64,000 bases of DNA from Comamonas fluminis (GCF_019186805.1 NZ_CP066783.1:3051501-3115500); one strand, 5' to 3'; counted from the stretch's first letter, positions 8,687-18,261 are shown. The notes: a model not told the origin generated them from the letters alone. Translations and numbers: made by a program.

Positions 8687-9925
8687 CTATTCTGTGAACA
8701 GTTTGTAGATGCCACGCGCAGTGAACAGCTGCCCCGGATGGGCTGTTTCATTGAGCACGCCGCTCATCCTTTGCACCAGGCGCCTGCTTTTTTGCGCCCG
8801 CCAGATCAGCAGATCCACCAACCAGGGGTGTGCATTGACCTGATTGGCTCTCTCATAAGGCTTAAAGCGCGGCAGCAACGCGGCCAGTTGTGCCTGATAG
8901 CGCTGGCAGACTGCTTCATCAGCCAGCGACTGCTCATCGCCTTGCAGCAAGGCACGAGCTGCCAGCATGCCTGTTTCCAGGGCCTTGCCTATGCCCTCCC
9001 CGGTAAATGCATAGGTGCTGCCAGCCGCCTCCCCGGCCACCAGCAAGCCATGGCGTGCAAACCGGGCCCCGCTCAGAGTGCATCGCAGCGGCGCCCCCTT
9101 CAGGCCGCCTTGCAGCGCACCACCGGCCATCAGTTCACGCGCAGGCTCGTAAATGCTGCAGAAGTCCTGAAACAGCTGACGCAGGTTCACGTCCTCCATC
9201 ACATGCCGGCCATCGGCAGCCGTCTTGTGCATGTCAAACACACCAACACCAATATTGAAGACTCCATCACCGCAGGGAAAAATCCAGCCATAACCGGGCC
9301 TGAGATGACGGTGCCAGACGATCTCCAGCTCGGTCAGGCGTTCACGCATGCTGTCATTTTTGACGTAGCCGCGCAGGGCAATGCCTGAAGGCGTCTGGCG
9401 CTCGCACATTTCGGCGGCCATCAGTGCTTTGGGCACCGCTCCGCTGGCCAGAATCACCCACCGGGCCTGCAATACACAGGTTTCACCCGCCTGCGACAAA
9501 TGCGCACCGATGACTCTGCCATCGGCATCCTGCAAAGGCTTGTCAAAATGCACCGGGGCATGCATGCGTGCACCCGCGCTTACGGCATTGCGGCACAGAA
9601 TTTCATCCAGCTCCCGACGCGGCAGCACGGCCAGCGTGGCAGGCACATCCACCTGACCGCCGCGCGGCCCAGTGCAGCGCACATGCTCCACACGCTGTGC
9701 GCGAGCCATGACCTCATCAAGAACACCCAGCGCCTTCAAGGCCGCATGCGTGTCGGGAATCAAGCCGTCACCACACACTTTTTCTCTGGGAAAGCTGCGC
9801 TGATCCACCAGCACCACGCTCCAGCCCGCACGGGCCAGCAGTGTCGCAGCAGCGCTTCCGGCAGGGCCAGCTCCTACGATCAGGACATCACAGGATGAGG
9901 GCAGCTCAGAGATGGAAAGGTTCAT
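8687..9925 (-). CDS. FAD-dependent oxidoreductase, geranylgeranyl-reductase family
   Basis: The protein has 412 aa from the ATG at 9925; a TTG 30 nt upstream would add ten residues without family character. The N-terminus has a Rossmann dinucleotide motif (VLIVGAGPAGSAAA), then FPREKVCGDGLIP, the signature seen in geranylgeranyl-reductase-like flavoproteins. Later come WIFPCGDGVFNIGVGV and GLLVAGEAAGSTYAFTGEGIGKALETG, the second FAD-contact motif. The family reduces isoprenoid or related C=C bonds; the substrate here is unknown. It lies between two chemoreceptor genes on the same strand with a 76-bp gap to the upstream one, and may form a unit with it. Confidence 0.85.
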   Translation of the reverse strand: MNLSISELPSSCDVLIVGAGPAGSAAATLLARAGWSVVLVDQRSFPREKVCGDGLIPDTHAALKALGVLDEVMARAQRVEHVRCTGPRGGQVDVPATLAVLPRRELDEILCRNAVSAGARMHAPVHFDKPLQDADGRVIGAHLSQAGETCVLQARWVILASGAVPKALMAAEMCERQTPSGIALRGYVKNDSMRERLTELEIVWHRHLRPGYGWIFPCGDGVFNIGVGVFDMHKTAADGRHVMEDVNLRQLFQDFCSIYEPARELMAGGALQGGLKGAPLRCTLSGARFARHGLLVAGEAAGSTYAFTGEGIGKALETGMLAARALLQGDEQSLADEAVCQRYQAQLAALLPRFKPYERANQVNAHPWLVDLLIWRAQKSRRLVQRMSGVLNETAHPGQLFTARGIYKLFTE

Positions 9926-10001
9926 GATGAAGACTTGGAAATGGCACTGGCGCAACCGTCAGGATTGTGGCCCATGAACAGACGCGGCAATGCCGAAAGC
10001 C

Positions 10002-11747
10002 TCAGAACCTCTCCCAGCTGTTCTCATCCGCCAAGGCGGGCATGGCAGCCACTTTGGCAATTTCAGGTGCTTTGGCAACTGAGTGAGGTCTTGATATCTG
10101 CCTCGCAGCCCGAACCGCAGCCACGGGCCTAGCGGTCAATGCAGCCTGCGCAAAACCCTTATCCGCGCCCCCCAGCTGAAAAATCGCCACAGAATCCACC
10201 AATGCCCGTGCCTGGCGCTGCAGCGCATCGGCGGCGGCCGCACTTTCCTCCACCAGGGCCGCATTTTGCTGAGTGGCCTGATCCATCTGTGTGACCGCCT
10301 CGCCCACCTGGGCAACACCCTGACTTTGCTCGCGGCTGGCCGCGCTGATCTCGCCCATGATGTCGGTGACGCGGCTGATGGCGGTAACGATTTCTTCCAT
10401 GGTTGCGCCAGCCTTGTCCACCAAGTCAGAGCCCTGCTCCACCCGCTCTACGCTGGCACCTATCAGTTGCTTGATTTCCTTGGCAGCTTCGGCGCTGCGC
10501 TGGGCCAGCGTGCGCACCTCGCCCGCGACCACGGCAAAGCCCCGGCCCTGCTCACCGGCCCGGGCCGCTTCCACGGCAGCATTCAGCGCCAGGATATTGG
10601 TCTGAAAGGCGATGGAGTCGATCACGCCAATGATGTCGGCAATCTGGCGACTGCTTTCGTTGATGCCCTTCATGGTGTCCACAACCTGGGCCACCACGGC
10701 GCCGCCACGGCCAGCGACATCAGATGCGCTTTTTGCCAGCTGATTGGCCGTCTGGGCGTTGTCGGCATTCTGGCGCACGGTGGAGCCCAGTTGCTCCATC
10801 GAGGCAGCCGTCTGCTCCAGCGCACTGGCCTGGCTTTCGGTGCGAGAAGACAAGTCTGCATTGCCCTGGGCAATCTCTCCTGATGCCAGGGCCACGCCCT
10901 GCGCGTTGCTGCGCACGTCCTGCACCACGCTGGCAAGCTGGCGGCGCATGTCTTCCAGCGCATTGAGCAGCAGCCCCATTTCATCGCGACGCTGGTTGTG
11001 GATGACGGATGTCAGCCTGCCAGCCGCCACGTCCTGCGCCAGCTTGACCGCTGTTGCCACGGGCGCGGTGATGGCGCGCGTCATGGTCAAGCCCACACCG
11101 GCAGCAATCAGCACCACCAGCGCCAGCGTGCCCAGCAGCCAGTAACGTGCCAATGCAAATGCGGATTTTTCGGCGTGCTGCGCAGCGGACGCCGCTTCCA
11201 GTTGCAGGTTCATGAACTTGCCTGTGCTTTCGGCCAGCTTGCTGAAAGCTTGTTCGGACTCACCCGCAAAGAACAGGCCCATGGCATCGACCATGGCGGC
11301 TTGCTCTTCCACGCTGCCATAGTTGCCGTCCTTGGTGCGGTTCAGCAGTTGCTGGTGCAGTTCGAGGAACGCCGCCTTGTATTTCAGATAGTCATCAAAG
11401 GCTGCGCGCAGCGCATCCCCTTCGATCAGGTCGTGCATCACCTTTTCCTGATCGGCAATGGTCTTGAGCCGCTGCTGAATCTGCTGCTCAAAGCCATCAA
11501 CTTCCTGCAGCGAGCGAGCGGTGGCAATACCTGCCTCATGGCGGCGCAGGCGGTTGTATTCGGAGCGCATGGAGGCTGCGTTGTACACACTGGGCAGCGC
11601 CACCTCGGACACCGCCGTGCCTGCCGCATGAATCTGCGTCAGTTGCAGCCAGGCCACCAGCCCCAGCAAGGCCGAGAAAAACACCATCAGCAAAAAGCTG
11701 ATGCCCAGCTTGGTGCCTACGCGCCAGTTTGATATTTGCCAGTCCAT
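10002..11747 (-). CDS. Methyl-accepting chemotaxis protein (second)
   Basis: This is a 581-aa receptor with TM1 at about 12-34, a periplasmic helical bundle, TM2 at about 190-212, HAMP at about 213-265 and a signalling hairpin with the same [20 protein letters not shown] tip as the receptor at 6517-8268. The C-terminal linker is shorter and ends NSWERF, again an xWxxF-type tether. Ligand-binding halves of the two receptors differ, so they likely sense different cues. The long shared block suggests an old tandem duplication with the reductase gene in between. The start ATG is at 11747, and the ppa terminator lies just upstream. Confidence 0.95.
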   Translation of the reverse strand: MDWQISNWRVGTKLGISFLLMVFFSALLGLVAWLQLTQIHAAGTAVSEVALPSVYNAASMRSEYNRLRRHEAGIATARSLQEVDGFEQQIQQRLKTIADQEKVMHDLIEGDALRAAFDDYLKYKAAFLELHQQLLNRTKDGNYGSVEEQAAMVDAMGLFFAGESEQAFSKLAESTGKFMNLQLEAASAAQHAEKSAFALARYWLLGTLALVVLIAAGVGLTMTRAITAPVATAVKLAQDVAAGRLTSVIHNQRRDEMGLLLNALEDMRRQLASVVQDVRSNAQGVALASGEIAQGNADLSSRTESQASALEQTAASMEQLGSTVRQNADNAQTANQLAKSASDVAGRGGAVVAQVVDTMKGINESSRQIADIIGVIDSIAFQTNILALNAAVEAARAGEQGRGFAVVAGEVRTLAQRSAEAAKEIKQLIGASVERVEQGSDLVDKAGATMEEIVTAISRVTDIMGEISAASREQSQGVAQVGEAVTQMDQATQQNAALVEESAAAADALQRQARALVDSVAIFQLGGADKGFAQAALTARPVAAVRAARQISRPHSVAKAPEIAKVAAMPALADENSWERF

Positions 11748-11794
11748 GCTCCGCCTCCCCGATACTTTTTGTTCTGTCCTTGCCTGCGCTCAGA

Positions 11795-11832
11795 CAATAA
11801 AAAACGCACCAGGCGCAAAACCGGGTGCGTTT
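11795..11832 (-). terminator. Rho-independent terminator of ppa
   Basis: Nine-base arms AAACGCACC and GGTGCGTTT (11802-11810 and 11824-11832) pair, with a run of five or more Ts after the stem on the minus strand. It lies between the ppa stop at 11913 and the chemoreceptor start at 11747. Confidence 0.75.
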
Positions 11833-11912
11833 CAAATTGTATCCAGCCAGTATGCACAGCAGCGCTGCGCATCTGGGTTAGAGACTCTTTACTGTTCTGG
11901 ATCAGCCTTGGC

Positions 11913-12440
11913 TCAGCCCTTGTAGGCTGCGATACCGTCGGTGATTTCCTTGTGTGCCACGTCCAGGCCCTTCCAGCCCAGAACCTTGACCCACTTGCCC
12001 TTTTCCAGATCCTTGTAGTGCTCGAAGAAGTGAGCGATCTGCTGCAGCGTCAGGTCATGAATGTCGGCCAGCGTGTTGATACGGTCATACGATGGCAGCA
12101 GCTTCTGTGTGGGCACAGCCAGCACCTTGCCGTCCACGCCGCCTTCGTCTTCCATCTGCAGGATACCGATGGCGCGGCAAGGCACGACCACACCGGCAGG
12201 CAGGGGGAAGGGAGTCATCACCAGCACGTCCACGGGGTCACCGTCGCCAGCCAGCGTCTTGGGTACATAGCCGTAGTTCACGGGGTAGTGCATGGCAGTG
12301 CCCATGAAACGGTCCACGAACAGGCAGCCAGTTTCCTTGTCCACTTCGTACTTCACGGGAGCGGAGTTGGCCGAGATTTCGATGACGACGTTGAAGACTT
12401 CAGGCGCCTTGGAGCCGGGGGTCACATTGTTCAGAGACAT
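11913..12440 (-). CDS. ppa: Inorganic pyrophosphatase
   Basis: This is a 175-aa family I soluble pyrophosphatase of usual length. The start is the ATG at 12440 ([19 protein letters not shown]); an upstream in-frame ATG would read through a hairpin. Catalytic and metal-binding residues are visible in [17 protein letters not shown], the [11 protein letters not shown] block and [18 protein letters not shown] (signature DGDPVDVLV). It hydrolyses PPi to drive biosynthesis. It is a single gene with its own terminator downstream and a terminator-like hairpin only 21-44 nt upstream of the start codon (see findings). Confidence 0.97.
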   Translation of the reverse strand: MSLNNVTPGSKAPEVFNVVIEISANSAPVKYEVDKETGCLFVDRFMGTAMHYPVNYGYVPKTLAGDGDPVDVLVMTPFPLPAGVVVPCRAIGILQMEDEGGVDGKVLAVPTQKLLPSYDRINTLADIHDLTLQQIAHFFEHYKDLEKGKWVKVLGWKGLDVAHKEITDGIAAYKG

Positions 12441-12460
12441 GATGTTTGGAAGTGATAAAA

Positions 12461-12484
12461 CAAAAAAGCCCCCGCTAGGGGTCA
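12461..12484 (-). terminator. Terminator-like hairpin just upstream of ppa
   Basis: On the minus strand, CCCC-TAGC-GGGG is followed by CTTTTTTGTTTT. The stem is short (4 GC pairs) but the T-run is good. It could end transcription of the Mpo1-like gene 184 bp upstream, or act as an attenuator for ppa. Confidence 0.45.
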
Positions 12485-12604
12485 CCCCGTAATTCTAGGC
12501 GCATGACCCTAACGCTGGCATTACATGTATGAAAGATGCGCCACCTTTGCACGCACCCCACAGGGCTTGAACTGAAAAATTTCAGCCAAAACAGGCTCCA
12601 GCCC

Positions 12605-12655
12605 CTTATACAAATGCGCTTACAGCTATCTAAAATATAGCAAATTAGAGCAACA
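12605..12655. repeat. Weak family-B-like repeat between ppa and the Mpo1-like gene
   Basis: The stretch has TGCGCTTACAGCTATCT followed by AT-rich sequence. It resembles the core of the family B repeat (AAGCGC...AGCTATCAA) but is diverged. Confidence 0.35.
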
Positions 12656-12667
12656 CAGGTCTGACAG

Positions 12668-13192
12668 TCAGGCGCTGGCCATTTCCCTTCGGCGCACCGG
12701 GCCGCTGCGCTGCTCCACCTCAGCCTGCACTTCCTTGCGCAGACCAAGCGCAAAACCCAGCTCAGCGGCCACAAACAGCGGGCCGATGATCAAGCCCATC
12801 ACATCATCAAAGAATGCAGGCTTACGCCCCTCGTAATAGTGGCCAATGAACTGGATGACCCAGCCCACGCCAAACAGGCCCAGCCCCCAGCCCAGCCAGA
12901 TGGCCGTGGTCTGCCCAGCCAGCGGCGCGGCCACCGCCAGCATGGCGGCAAGCAGCCCCGTCATGAATAGGCCGTAGCGGGCATCCAGCCGCCAGTAATA
13001 AAGCGCGGCCGCCACAGCGCCTGCCAGGGCCAGCGAAAGCGGCACACCGAAAAGCACGCCCCACTGGGCACGCGCCAGCAAAACGACCACGGCCAGCATG
13101 ATCATGGGCACGCCAATGTAATGCGTCACGATATTGCGCGGGTCCCGGTGGTAATCCGCATAGCTGGAGAGCTGATCGACTAGGGTTTTCAT
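12668..13192 (-). CDS. Mpo1-like (DUF962) membrane protein
   Basis: The protein has 174 aa, starting at the ATG at 13192 (MKTLVDQLSSYADYHRDPRN) with AGGAG about 8 nt upstream. It has the DUF962/YGL010w hallmark: an N-terminal SYADYHRDPRNIVTHYIGVP block with conserved His residues, four to five membrane spans, then FIGHYYEGRKPAFFDD. The yeast homologue Mpo1 is an Fe(II)-dependent dioxygenase in 2-hydroxy fatty-acid alpha-oxidation; whether bacterial members share this is not established here. It is divergent from the Crp/Fnr regulator, 52 bp apart, so the two may share control. Confidence 0.85.
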   Translation of the reverse strand: MKTLVDQLSSYADYHRDPRNIVTHYIGVPMIMLAVVVLLARAQWGVLFGVPLSLALAGAVAAALYYWRLDARYGLFMTGLLAAMLAVAAPLAGQTTAIWLGWGLGLFGVGWVIQFIGHYYEGRKPAFFDDVMGLIIGPLFVAAELGFALGLRKEVQAEVEQRSGPVRRREMASA

Positions 13193-13244
13193 CGCTGTCA
13201 CTCCTGATGTCATGCACCAGCATGTTGATGCAGCCTCAACCGCC

Positions 13245-14051
13245 ATGTCTGTCATGCAACCGACACAAGCTCCTATTCAGCAGCCTGCGCTGGCCCCCAC
13301 ACGCAGACGTAGCCCGCCCGCACCCTCGGCCCATGATCTGTGGGCCATTGTTCAGGCCGGGCGCTGGTTTCGCGGCCTGCCCGCAGAACTGGCGCAGGAG
13401 CTGCAGCGCGCCGCCAGAACCCGCATGCTGGCGCCTGGCGAATGGCTGTTTCGCCGGGGTGACGCCCCCTGCGGCATTTACGCCGTGGCACGCGGCTCGC
13501 TCAATATCTCGGGCACAGCCAGCCTGCAGGAACAAACCCGCACCGCGCTGCTGACGCTGGTGGAGCCGCCCATGTGGCTAGGCGAGATCGCCCTCTTTGA
13601 CGGTGAGCCTCGCACCCACGATGCCTATGCCAACACCGCCTGCGCCCTGCTTCACGTCCCCATTGCGCCGCTGCGCGAGTGGCTCAACACCCACCCCGAA
13701 CACTGGCGCCACATGGCGCTGCTGCTGACAGACAAGCTGCGCACCAGCCTGACGGCGCTGGAAGAGCAGACCGTGCTGCCCGCACACCAGCGCCTGATGT
13801 GCAGACTGGTGCAGATGGCGCATGGCCATGAGCAGTGGGCCGACCGCCAGCGCACGCACCGCGAACTGGCCGTATCCCAGGAACAGCTGGCGCGCATGCT
13901 GGGCCTGTCGCGCCAGACCACCAACCAGATCTTGCAGGAGCTGCAGCAAGCTGGCTGGCTGCAGGTCAGGCGTGGCCGGCTGGAAGTGATGGACCTCGGC
14001 GCCCTCAAAACCGCCGCAGCGACGGGGCGTATTGGCAACACGACAAGCTGA
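13245..14051 (+). CDS. Crp/Fnr family transcriptional regulator
   Basis: The protein has about 268 aa from the ATG at 13245; ATGs at 13212 and 13254 are alternatives. An N-terminal Pro-rich tail is followed by a cyclic-nucleotide-binding-like beta-roll (about 45-165: LAPGEWLFRRGD, then GEIALFDGEPRTHDA) and a C-terminal winged helix with recognition region SQEQLARMLGLSRQTTNQIL. No N-terminal Cys cluster is seen, so it is not a classical oxygen-sensing Fnr. The canonical cAMP-contacting Arg-Ser pair appears as PRT. The ligand is unknown. It may control the divergent Mpo1-like gene. Confidence 0.9.
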   Translation: MSVMQPTQAPIQQPALAPTRRRSPPAPSAHDLWAIVQAGRWFRGLPAELAQELQRAARTRMLAPGEWLFRRGDAPCGIYAVARGSLNISGTASLQEQTRTALLTLVEPPMWLGEIALFDGEPRTHDAYANTACALLHVPIAPLREWLNTHPEHWRHMALLLTDKLRTSLTALEEQTVLPAHQRLMCRLVQMAHGHEQWADRQRTHRELAVSQEQLARMLGLSRQTTNQILQELQQAGWLQVRRGRLEVMDLGALKTAAATGRIGNTTS

Positions 14052-14192
14052 CGGCGCGGACAGCGCTGTCCTTTTGGCACTGGACAGCCGCGCCCGAGCT
14101 TTGATAATGGACCATGTGCCGGATTGCTGCGGCGCAGCATCCACGATTACAAAAGCCAGCGAACCCACGGTTCGCCACAACAAGACCCACCC

Positions 14193-14789
14193 ATGCCCCT
14201 GCCCCCCAGCGCCAGCCGCACCCCCTTGCCCATTCACATGCGCGATGTCAAATACCGAGGCTATGCCCGTGATGACGGCATGTGGGATGTGGAAGCCGAA
14301 CTCATCGACCAGAAGACTTATGACATCGAGCTGCACGGCCACCGCGAAGTGCCCGCTGGCAAGCCAATTCACCATATGTGGATTCGCCTGACCATAGATG
14401 CCGACATGGTGGTGCATGGCATCGAATCCGCCATGGACGACCACCCGCTGAACCACTGCCCCGAGGCTACACGCGCCATGCAGAAAATGGTGGGCAGCTG
14501 CATCGCCCGGGGCTGGCGCCGCGCCATTCAGGAAAAGCTGGGCGGCGTGGTGGGCTGCACCCATTTGCGCGAGCTGCTCTTCAATATGGCCACGCCCGCC
14601 TTCCACACGGTGCTCAATCAGTTTGATACCGATGACTCTGGCCTGCCGCCGCGCCACCTGGGCCAATGCCTGGGCTGGGACTTCGATGGCCCGGGTGTGG
14701 CCCAGTTCTATCCGCAGTTCCAGGGCTGGAAGCCGCTGACCCAGCAGCCCCGTGCTGACACAGAAAGCCACAGCGCCGAAAAAGCCTGA
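14193..14789 (+). CDS. DUF2889 domain protein
   Basis: The protein has 198 aa from the ATG at 14193. Further upstream ATGs in frame would add residues with no family match. It shows the DUF2889 pattern: DGMWDVEAELIDQKTYD near the start, HHMWIRLTIDADMVVHGIE, a Cys-containing HPLNHCPEA segment, and SCIARGWRRAIQEKLGG followed by GCTHLRELL. The function is unknown; conserved Cys, His and acidic residues suggest metal binding. It lies between the Crp/Fnr regulator and moaA. A repeat element begins one base after its stop codon. Confidence 0.85.
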   Translation: MPLPPSASRTPLPIHMRDVKYRGYARDDGMWDVEAELIDQKTYDIELHGHREVPAGKPIHHMWIRLTIDADMVVHGIESAMDDHPLNHCPEATRAMQKMVGSCIARGWRRAIQEKLGGVVGCTHLRELLFNMATPAFHTVLNQFDTDDSGLPPRHLGQCLGWDFDGPGVAQFYPQFQGWKPLTQQPRADTESHSAEKA

Positions 14790-14790
14790 A

Positions 14791-14822
14791 GCGCAATACC
14801 AATAAGCGCGAGCAGCTATCAA
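14791..14822 (+). repeat. Dispersed repeat (family B), intergenic copy
   Basis: GCGCAATACC followed by an AAGCGC...AGCTATCAA core. It matches the stretch inside moeA at 17812-17845 at about four bases in five by eye, and shares the core with 6124-6143. Confidence 0.7.
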
Positions 14823-14885
14823 CTTTGAGAGCCAGCAACAAGCCCGCACCCCACCCGGACTTAGGGCTTGCGGCACAATCGGGCC

Positions 14886-16028
14886 ATGGCAGAACGTGTG
14901 ATCCCTCTGGTCGATGAACGTGTGGCATCGCGCCCCGCAGTCGTCCCCTCAAGCTTGCAAGCCCCCAGCGGGCTGCTGCAGGACCAATGGGGGCGCCCGC
15001 TGCACGACCTGCGCATCAGCGTCACCGATCGCTGCAACTTCCGCTGCAATTACTGCATGCCCAAGGAAGTTTTCGACAAAAACTACCAGTACCTGCCCCA
15101 CAGCTCGCTGCTGAGTTTTGAAGAAATCACGCGCCTGGCGCGGATGTTTGTCGCCCACGGCGTGCGCAAGCTGCGCCTGACGGGCGGCGAGCCACTGCTG
15201 CGCAAAAACATCGAAACCCTGATTGAACAGCTTGCAGCACTGCGCACGCCGGATGGCCAGCCGCTGGAGCTGACGCTGACGACCAACGCCACGCTGCTGG
15301 CCCGCAAGGCAAAAGCGCTCAAGGCCGCGGGCCTGAACCGCGTCACTGTCAGCCTTGATGGCCTGGACGACGCGGTGTTTCGCCGCATGAACGATGTGGA
15401 CTTCCCCGTGGCCGATGTACTGGCCGGTATTCAGGCTGCGCAGGATGCGGGGCTGACGGGCCTGAAGGTAAACATGGTGGTCAAGCGCGGCACCAATGAT
15501 GACCAGATCCTGCCCATGGCGCGCTACTTTCACGGCACGGGCATCACGCTGCGTTTCATCGAATACATGGACGTGGGTGCCACCAATGGCTGGCGCATGG
15601 ACGAGGTTCTGCCTTCAGATGAAGTCATTGCCCGCCTGCGTGCCGAGCTACCCCTGGTGCCGCTGGCCGCCCGCACCGTGGGCGAAACCGCCGTGCGCTG
15701 GGGCTACGCGGGGGCTGATGGCCTGCACGACCCTGCGCTGGGCGAAGTGGGCGTCATCAGCAGCGTGACCCACGCTTTCTGTGGCGACTGCAACCGTGCC
15801 CGCCTGTCCACCGAAGGCCAGCTTTATCTGTGCCTGTTCGCCAGCCAGGGCTGGGATTTGCGCAGCCTGCTGCGCAGCGGTGCCAGCGATGAAGAAATCG
15901 CCGCGGCCATCGCTCCCATCTGGCAGCAGCGCGACGACCGCTATTCCCAGCTGCGCAGCGAAATGCCGCCCGATGCTGCACCGGCCCATGGCGGGCGCCG
16001 TATCGAGATGAGCTATATCGGGGGCTGA
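14886..16028 (+). CDS. moaA: GTP 3',8-cyclase MoaA
   Basis: The protein has 380 aa from the ATG at 14886 (TTG at 14868 is less likely). This radical-SAM enzyme has CX3CX2C in [14 protein letters not shown], the SAM-binding LTGGEPLLR, and the C-terminal second [4Fe-4S] site around [14 protein letters not shown] with LCLF. It ends with the conserved double glycine (SYIGG), which contributes to catalysis. With MoaC it makes cyclic pyranopterin monophosphate, the first step of molybdenum cofactor synthesis. mobA follows directly (GTG at +1) and then moeA. moaC, moaD and moaE are not in the window. Confidence 0.97.
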   Translation: MAERVIPLVDERVASRPAVVPSSLQAPSGLLQDQWGRPLHDLRISVTDRCNFRCNYCMPKEVFDKNYQYLPHSSLLSFEEITRLARMFVAHGVRKLRLTGGEPLLRKNIETLIEQLAALRTPDGQPLELTLTTNATLLARKAKALKAAGLNRVTVSLDGLDDAVFRRMNDVDFPVADVLAGIQAAQDAGLTGLKVNMVVKRGTNDDQILPMARYFHGTGITLRFIEYMDVGATNGWRMDEVLPSDEVIARLRAELPLVPLAARTVGETAVRWGYAGADGLHDPALGEVGVISSVTHAFCGDCNRARLSTEGQLYLCLFASQGWDLRSLLRSGASDEEIAAAIAPIWQQRDDRYSQLRSEMPPDAAPAHGGRRIEMSYIGG

Positions 16029-16073
16029 GTGGCGCTTAGCCCGCTGCTGAACCATGTCACGGCCTCGCAAGAT

Positions 16074-16751
16074 ATGACTGAGTCTTCCATCCACTCCTCA
16101 CAGATCACCGGCTGCGTGCTTGCCGGTGGGCGCGGCACGCGCATGGGCGGGGTGGACAAAGGGCTTCAGCTGTTTCGCGGCCAGCCGCTGGCGCTGCAGG
16201 CCTTGCAGCGCCTGGCGCCGCAGGTCGGCCCGCTGCTCATCAATGCCAACCGCCATGCCGATGTCTATGCCCGGCTGGCAGGCCCGCTGGGCGCGCAGAT
16301 CTGCGCAGACGCCCTGCCCGACTACCCCGGGCCACTGGCGGGCTTTCTGGCAGGCCTGACGCACTGCCAAACCGAGTGGCTGCTGTGCGTGCCCTGCGAC
16401 ACGCCGCTATTTCCCGCAGACCTTGTCGCCCGTATGACTCAGGCCTACCAGCAAGAGCAAGGCCAGGCCGACATCATCATTGCCCACGGCCGCGATACCG
16501 AACGCGCTGCCCCCGGCCAGATGCCGGAACTGCGCGCACAGCCTGTGTTCTGCCTGATACGAGCCTCGCTCAGGGACAGTCTGCACAGCTTCATCACCGC
16601 AGGTGGCCGCAAGATTGATGCCTGGACCAGCCAGCACCGCAGCATCGCCGCCGTCTTTGATGACCCCGAAGATGCTCAGGCCTTCAGCAACGCCAACACA
16701 CTGGCCCAGCTCCATGATCTGGAGCAAGCAAGCCCTGCCGCAAAGCCCTGA
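16074..16751 (+). CDS. mobA: Molybdenum cofactor guanylyltransferase
   Basis: The protein has 225 aa from the ATG at 16074; a GTG directly abutting the moaA stop (16029) would add 15 residues and may be the coupled start. The nucleotidyltransferase signature LAGGRGTRMGGVDKGL is intact, and CVPCDTPLFPADL supplies the metal-binding Asp. It attaches GMP to molybdopterin to form Mo-MGD, the cofactor form of DMSO-reductase-type enzymes. The position between moaA and moeA fits one Moco operon. Confidence 0.95.
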   Translation: MTESSIHSSQITGCVLAGGRGTRMGGVDKGLQLFRGQPLALQALQRLAPQVGPLLINANRHADVYARLAGPLGAQICADALPDYPGPLAGFLAGLTHCQTEWLLCVPCDTPLFPADLVARMTQAYQQEQGQADIIIAHGRDTERAAPGQMPELRAQPVFCLIRASLRDSLHSFITAGGRKIDAWTSQHRSIAAVFDDPEDAQAFSNANTLAQLHDLEQASPAAKP

Positions 16752-16835
16752 ACCCCGGCCACGCCGTGCCAAAAGCGTAAAGTTGGCCCCACACCCCATG
16801 CGCACATCCAGCCATGCGGTTTTTTCTTTTCTGCC

Positions 16836-18227
16836 ATGACTGCGATTTTTCATCCTGCTGCCGCCGCTTCTGCCCAAAACCTGACCACTGCACAGGTGCA
16901 GGAGCAACTGCATGCCCTGCTGCAACCGCTGGGCGCTGTGACCGAGACAGAAACCCTGAGCCTGCCCGAGGCGCTGGACCGCGTGCTGGCCGAGGCCGTG
17001 ATCTGCCCCGTCAATGTGCCGCCCCATGACAACAGCGCCATGGATGGCTATGCCTTCTCCAGCGCCGACCTGGTCGCCGTGCAAGGCGGCTGGCTGCGCC
17101 TTCGGGTGGTGGGCACCGTGCTGGCTGGCGCCCCCTGGTCGCAGCCCGTCAGTGCAGGCCAGTGCGTCAAGATCATGACCGGCGCCGTCATGCCCGAGGG
17201 GCTGGACACCGTGGTGCCGCATGAGCAAGTCAGCGCCAGCGACGACCATATTTCCGTTGAAGCCGCCAGCCTGAAACCGGGCGCCAACCGCCGCCTGCGC
17301 GGGGAAGACCTGCGCCAGGGCGAAGTGGCGCTGCCAGCCGGGCAAAAGCTCACACCCGCTGCACTGGGCCTGCTGGCCAGCCTGGGCCTGGGTCAGGCCA
17401 CCGTGCGCCGCCGCCTGCGCGTGGCCTACTTCTCCACTGGCGATGAACTGCTGAGCCCCGGCACAGCACCCCGCGAAGGCGCTATTTACGACAGCAACCG
17501 CTTCAGCCTGCAAGGCCTGCTGCGCCGCCTGGGCGCGCATGTACTGGATCTGGGTTCTGTGCCTGATGAGCCCGATGCGCTGGAAGAGCGCCTGCGCGAA
17601 GCGGCAACGCTGGCCGATGTGGTGCTGACCAGCGGCGGCATCAGCGCGGGCGAGGCCGATCACACCCGCGCCATGCTGCAGCGCCTGGGTACAGTGCAGT
17701 TCTGGCGTGTGGCCATGCGCCCTGGCCGCCCCCTGGCCGTGGGCCTGCTGGCACCCGCAGCCATGGCTCTCAACCCCATTGCCGAGAAATTCACAGAAAA
17801 AACCGCCATTGGCGCAATACCAGAAAGCGCTTCAAGCTCTCAAAAGCAGAGCATTCCACTCTCCACCAAGCGCCCCGCCGTCCTGCTGGGACTGCCCGGC
17901 AATCCCGTCGCGGCCATGGTGAGCTTTCTGATATTTGTGCGCCCGGCGCTGGGCTTGCTTGCAGGCGAATTGGCCGCCCCCACGCCCATGCTGCAGGCCG
18001 TGGCCACCGAGCGCCTGCGCAAGCGCGCTGGCCGCACCGAATATCTGCGCGGCGTGCTGGCGCTCAATGCGCAAGGCCAGGCCACAGTGCGCACCACCGG
18101 CCCGCAGGGCTCTGCCCTGCTCAGCTCCATGGTGCAGGCCAACTGCATCATCGTGCTCGATGACGCGCGTGGCGATGTGCAAGCAGGCGAAGCCGTGCAC
18201 ATCCTGCCCCTGCAAGGACTGATTTAA
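16836..18227 (+). CDS. moeA: Molybdopterin molybdenumtransferase MoeA with internal insertion
   Basis: The protein has 463 aa against a usual 390-415. It shows family blocks PPHDNSAMDGYAF, KIMTGAVMPEGLDTVV, FSTGDELLSPG, YDSNRF, TSGGISAGEADHT and LGLPGNPVAAMVSF. It inserts molybdate into adenylated molybdopterin. The extra length lies mostly between GRPLAVGLL and VLLGLPGNPVA (about residues 309-348), a loop where the family normally passes directly from one strand to the next. This stretch is Ser/Glu/Lys-rich and coincides with a family B DNA repeat. The catalytic motifs are intact, so the enzyme is probably active. Confidence 0.95.
   Translation: MTAIFHPAAAASAQNLTTAQVQEQLHALLQPLGAVTETETLSLPEALDRVLAEAVICPVNVPPHDNSAMDGYAFSSADLVAVQGGWLRLRVVGTVLAGAPWSQPVSAGQCVKIMTGAVMPEGLDTVVPHEQVSASDDHISVEAASLKPGANRRLRGEDLRQGEVALPAGQKLTPAALGLLASLGLGQATVRRRLRVAYFSTGDELLSPGTAPREGAIYDSNRFSLQGLLRRLGAHVLDLGSVPDEPDALEERLREAATLADVVLTSGGISAGEADHTRAMLQRLGTVQFWRVAMRPGRPLAVGLLAPAAMALNPIAEKFTEKTAIGAIPESASSSQKQSIPLSTKRPAVLLGLPGNPVAAMVSFLIFVRPALGLLAGELAAPTPMLQAVATERLRKRAGRTEYLRGVLALNAQGQATVRTTGPQGSALLSSMVQANCIIVLDDARGDVQAGEAVHILPLQGLI
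17812..17845 (+). repeat. Dispersed repeat (family B) inside moeA
   Basis: GCGCAATACCA, then AAAGCGCTTCAAGCTCTCAA. It aligns without gaps to the intergenic copy at 14791-14822 and sits exactly in the stretch that has no counterpart in ordinary MoeA. Confidence 0.65.
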
Positions 18228-18261
18228 GACTTACCCCACATCAGACACTTTAGGAACCACC

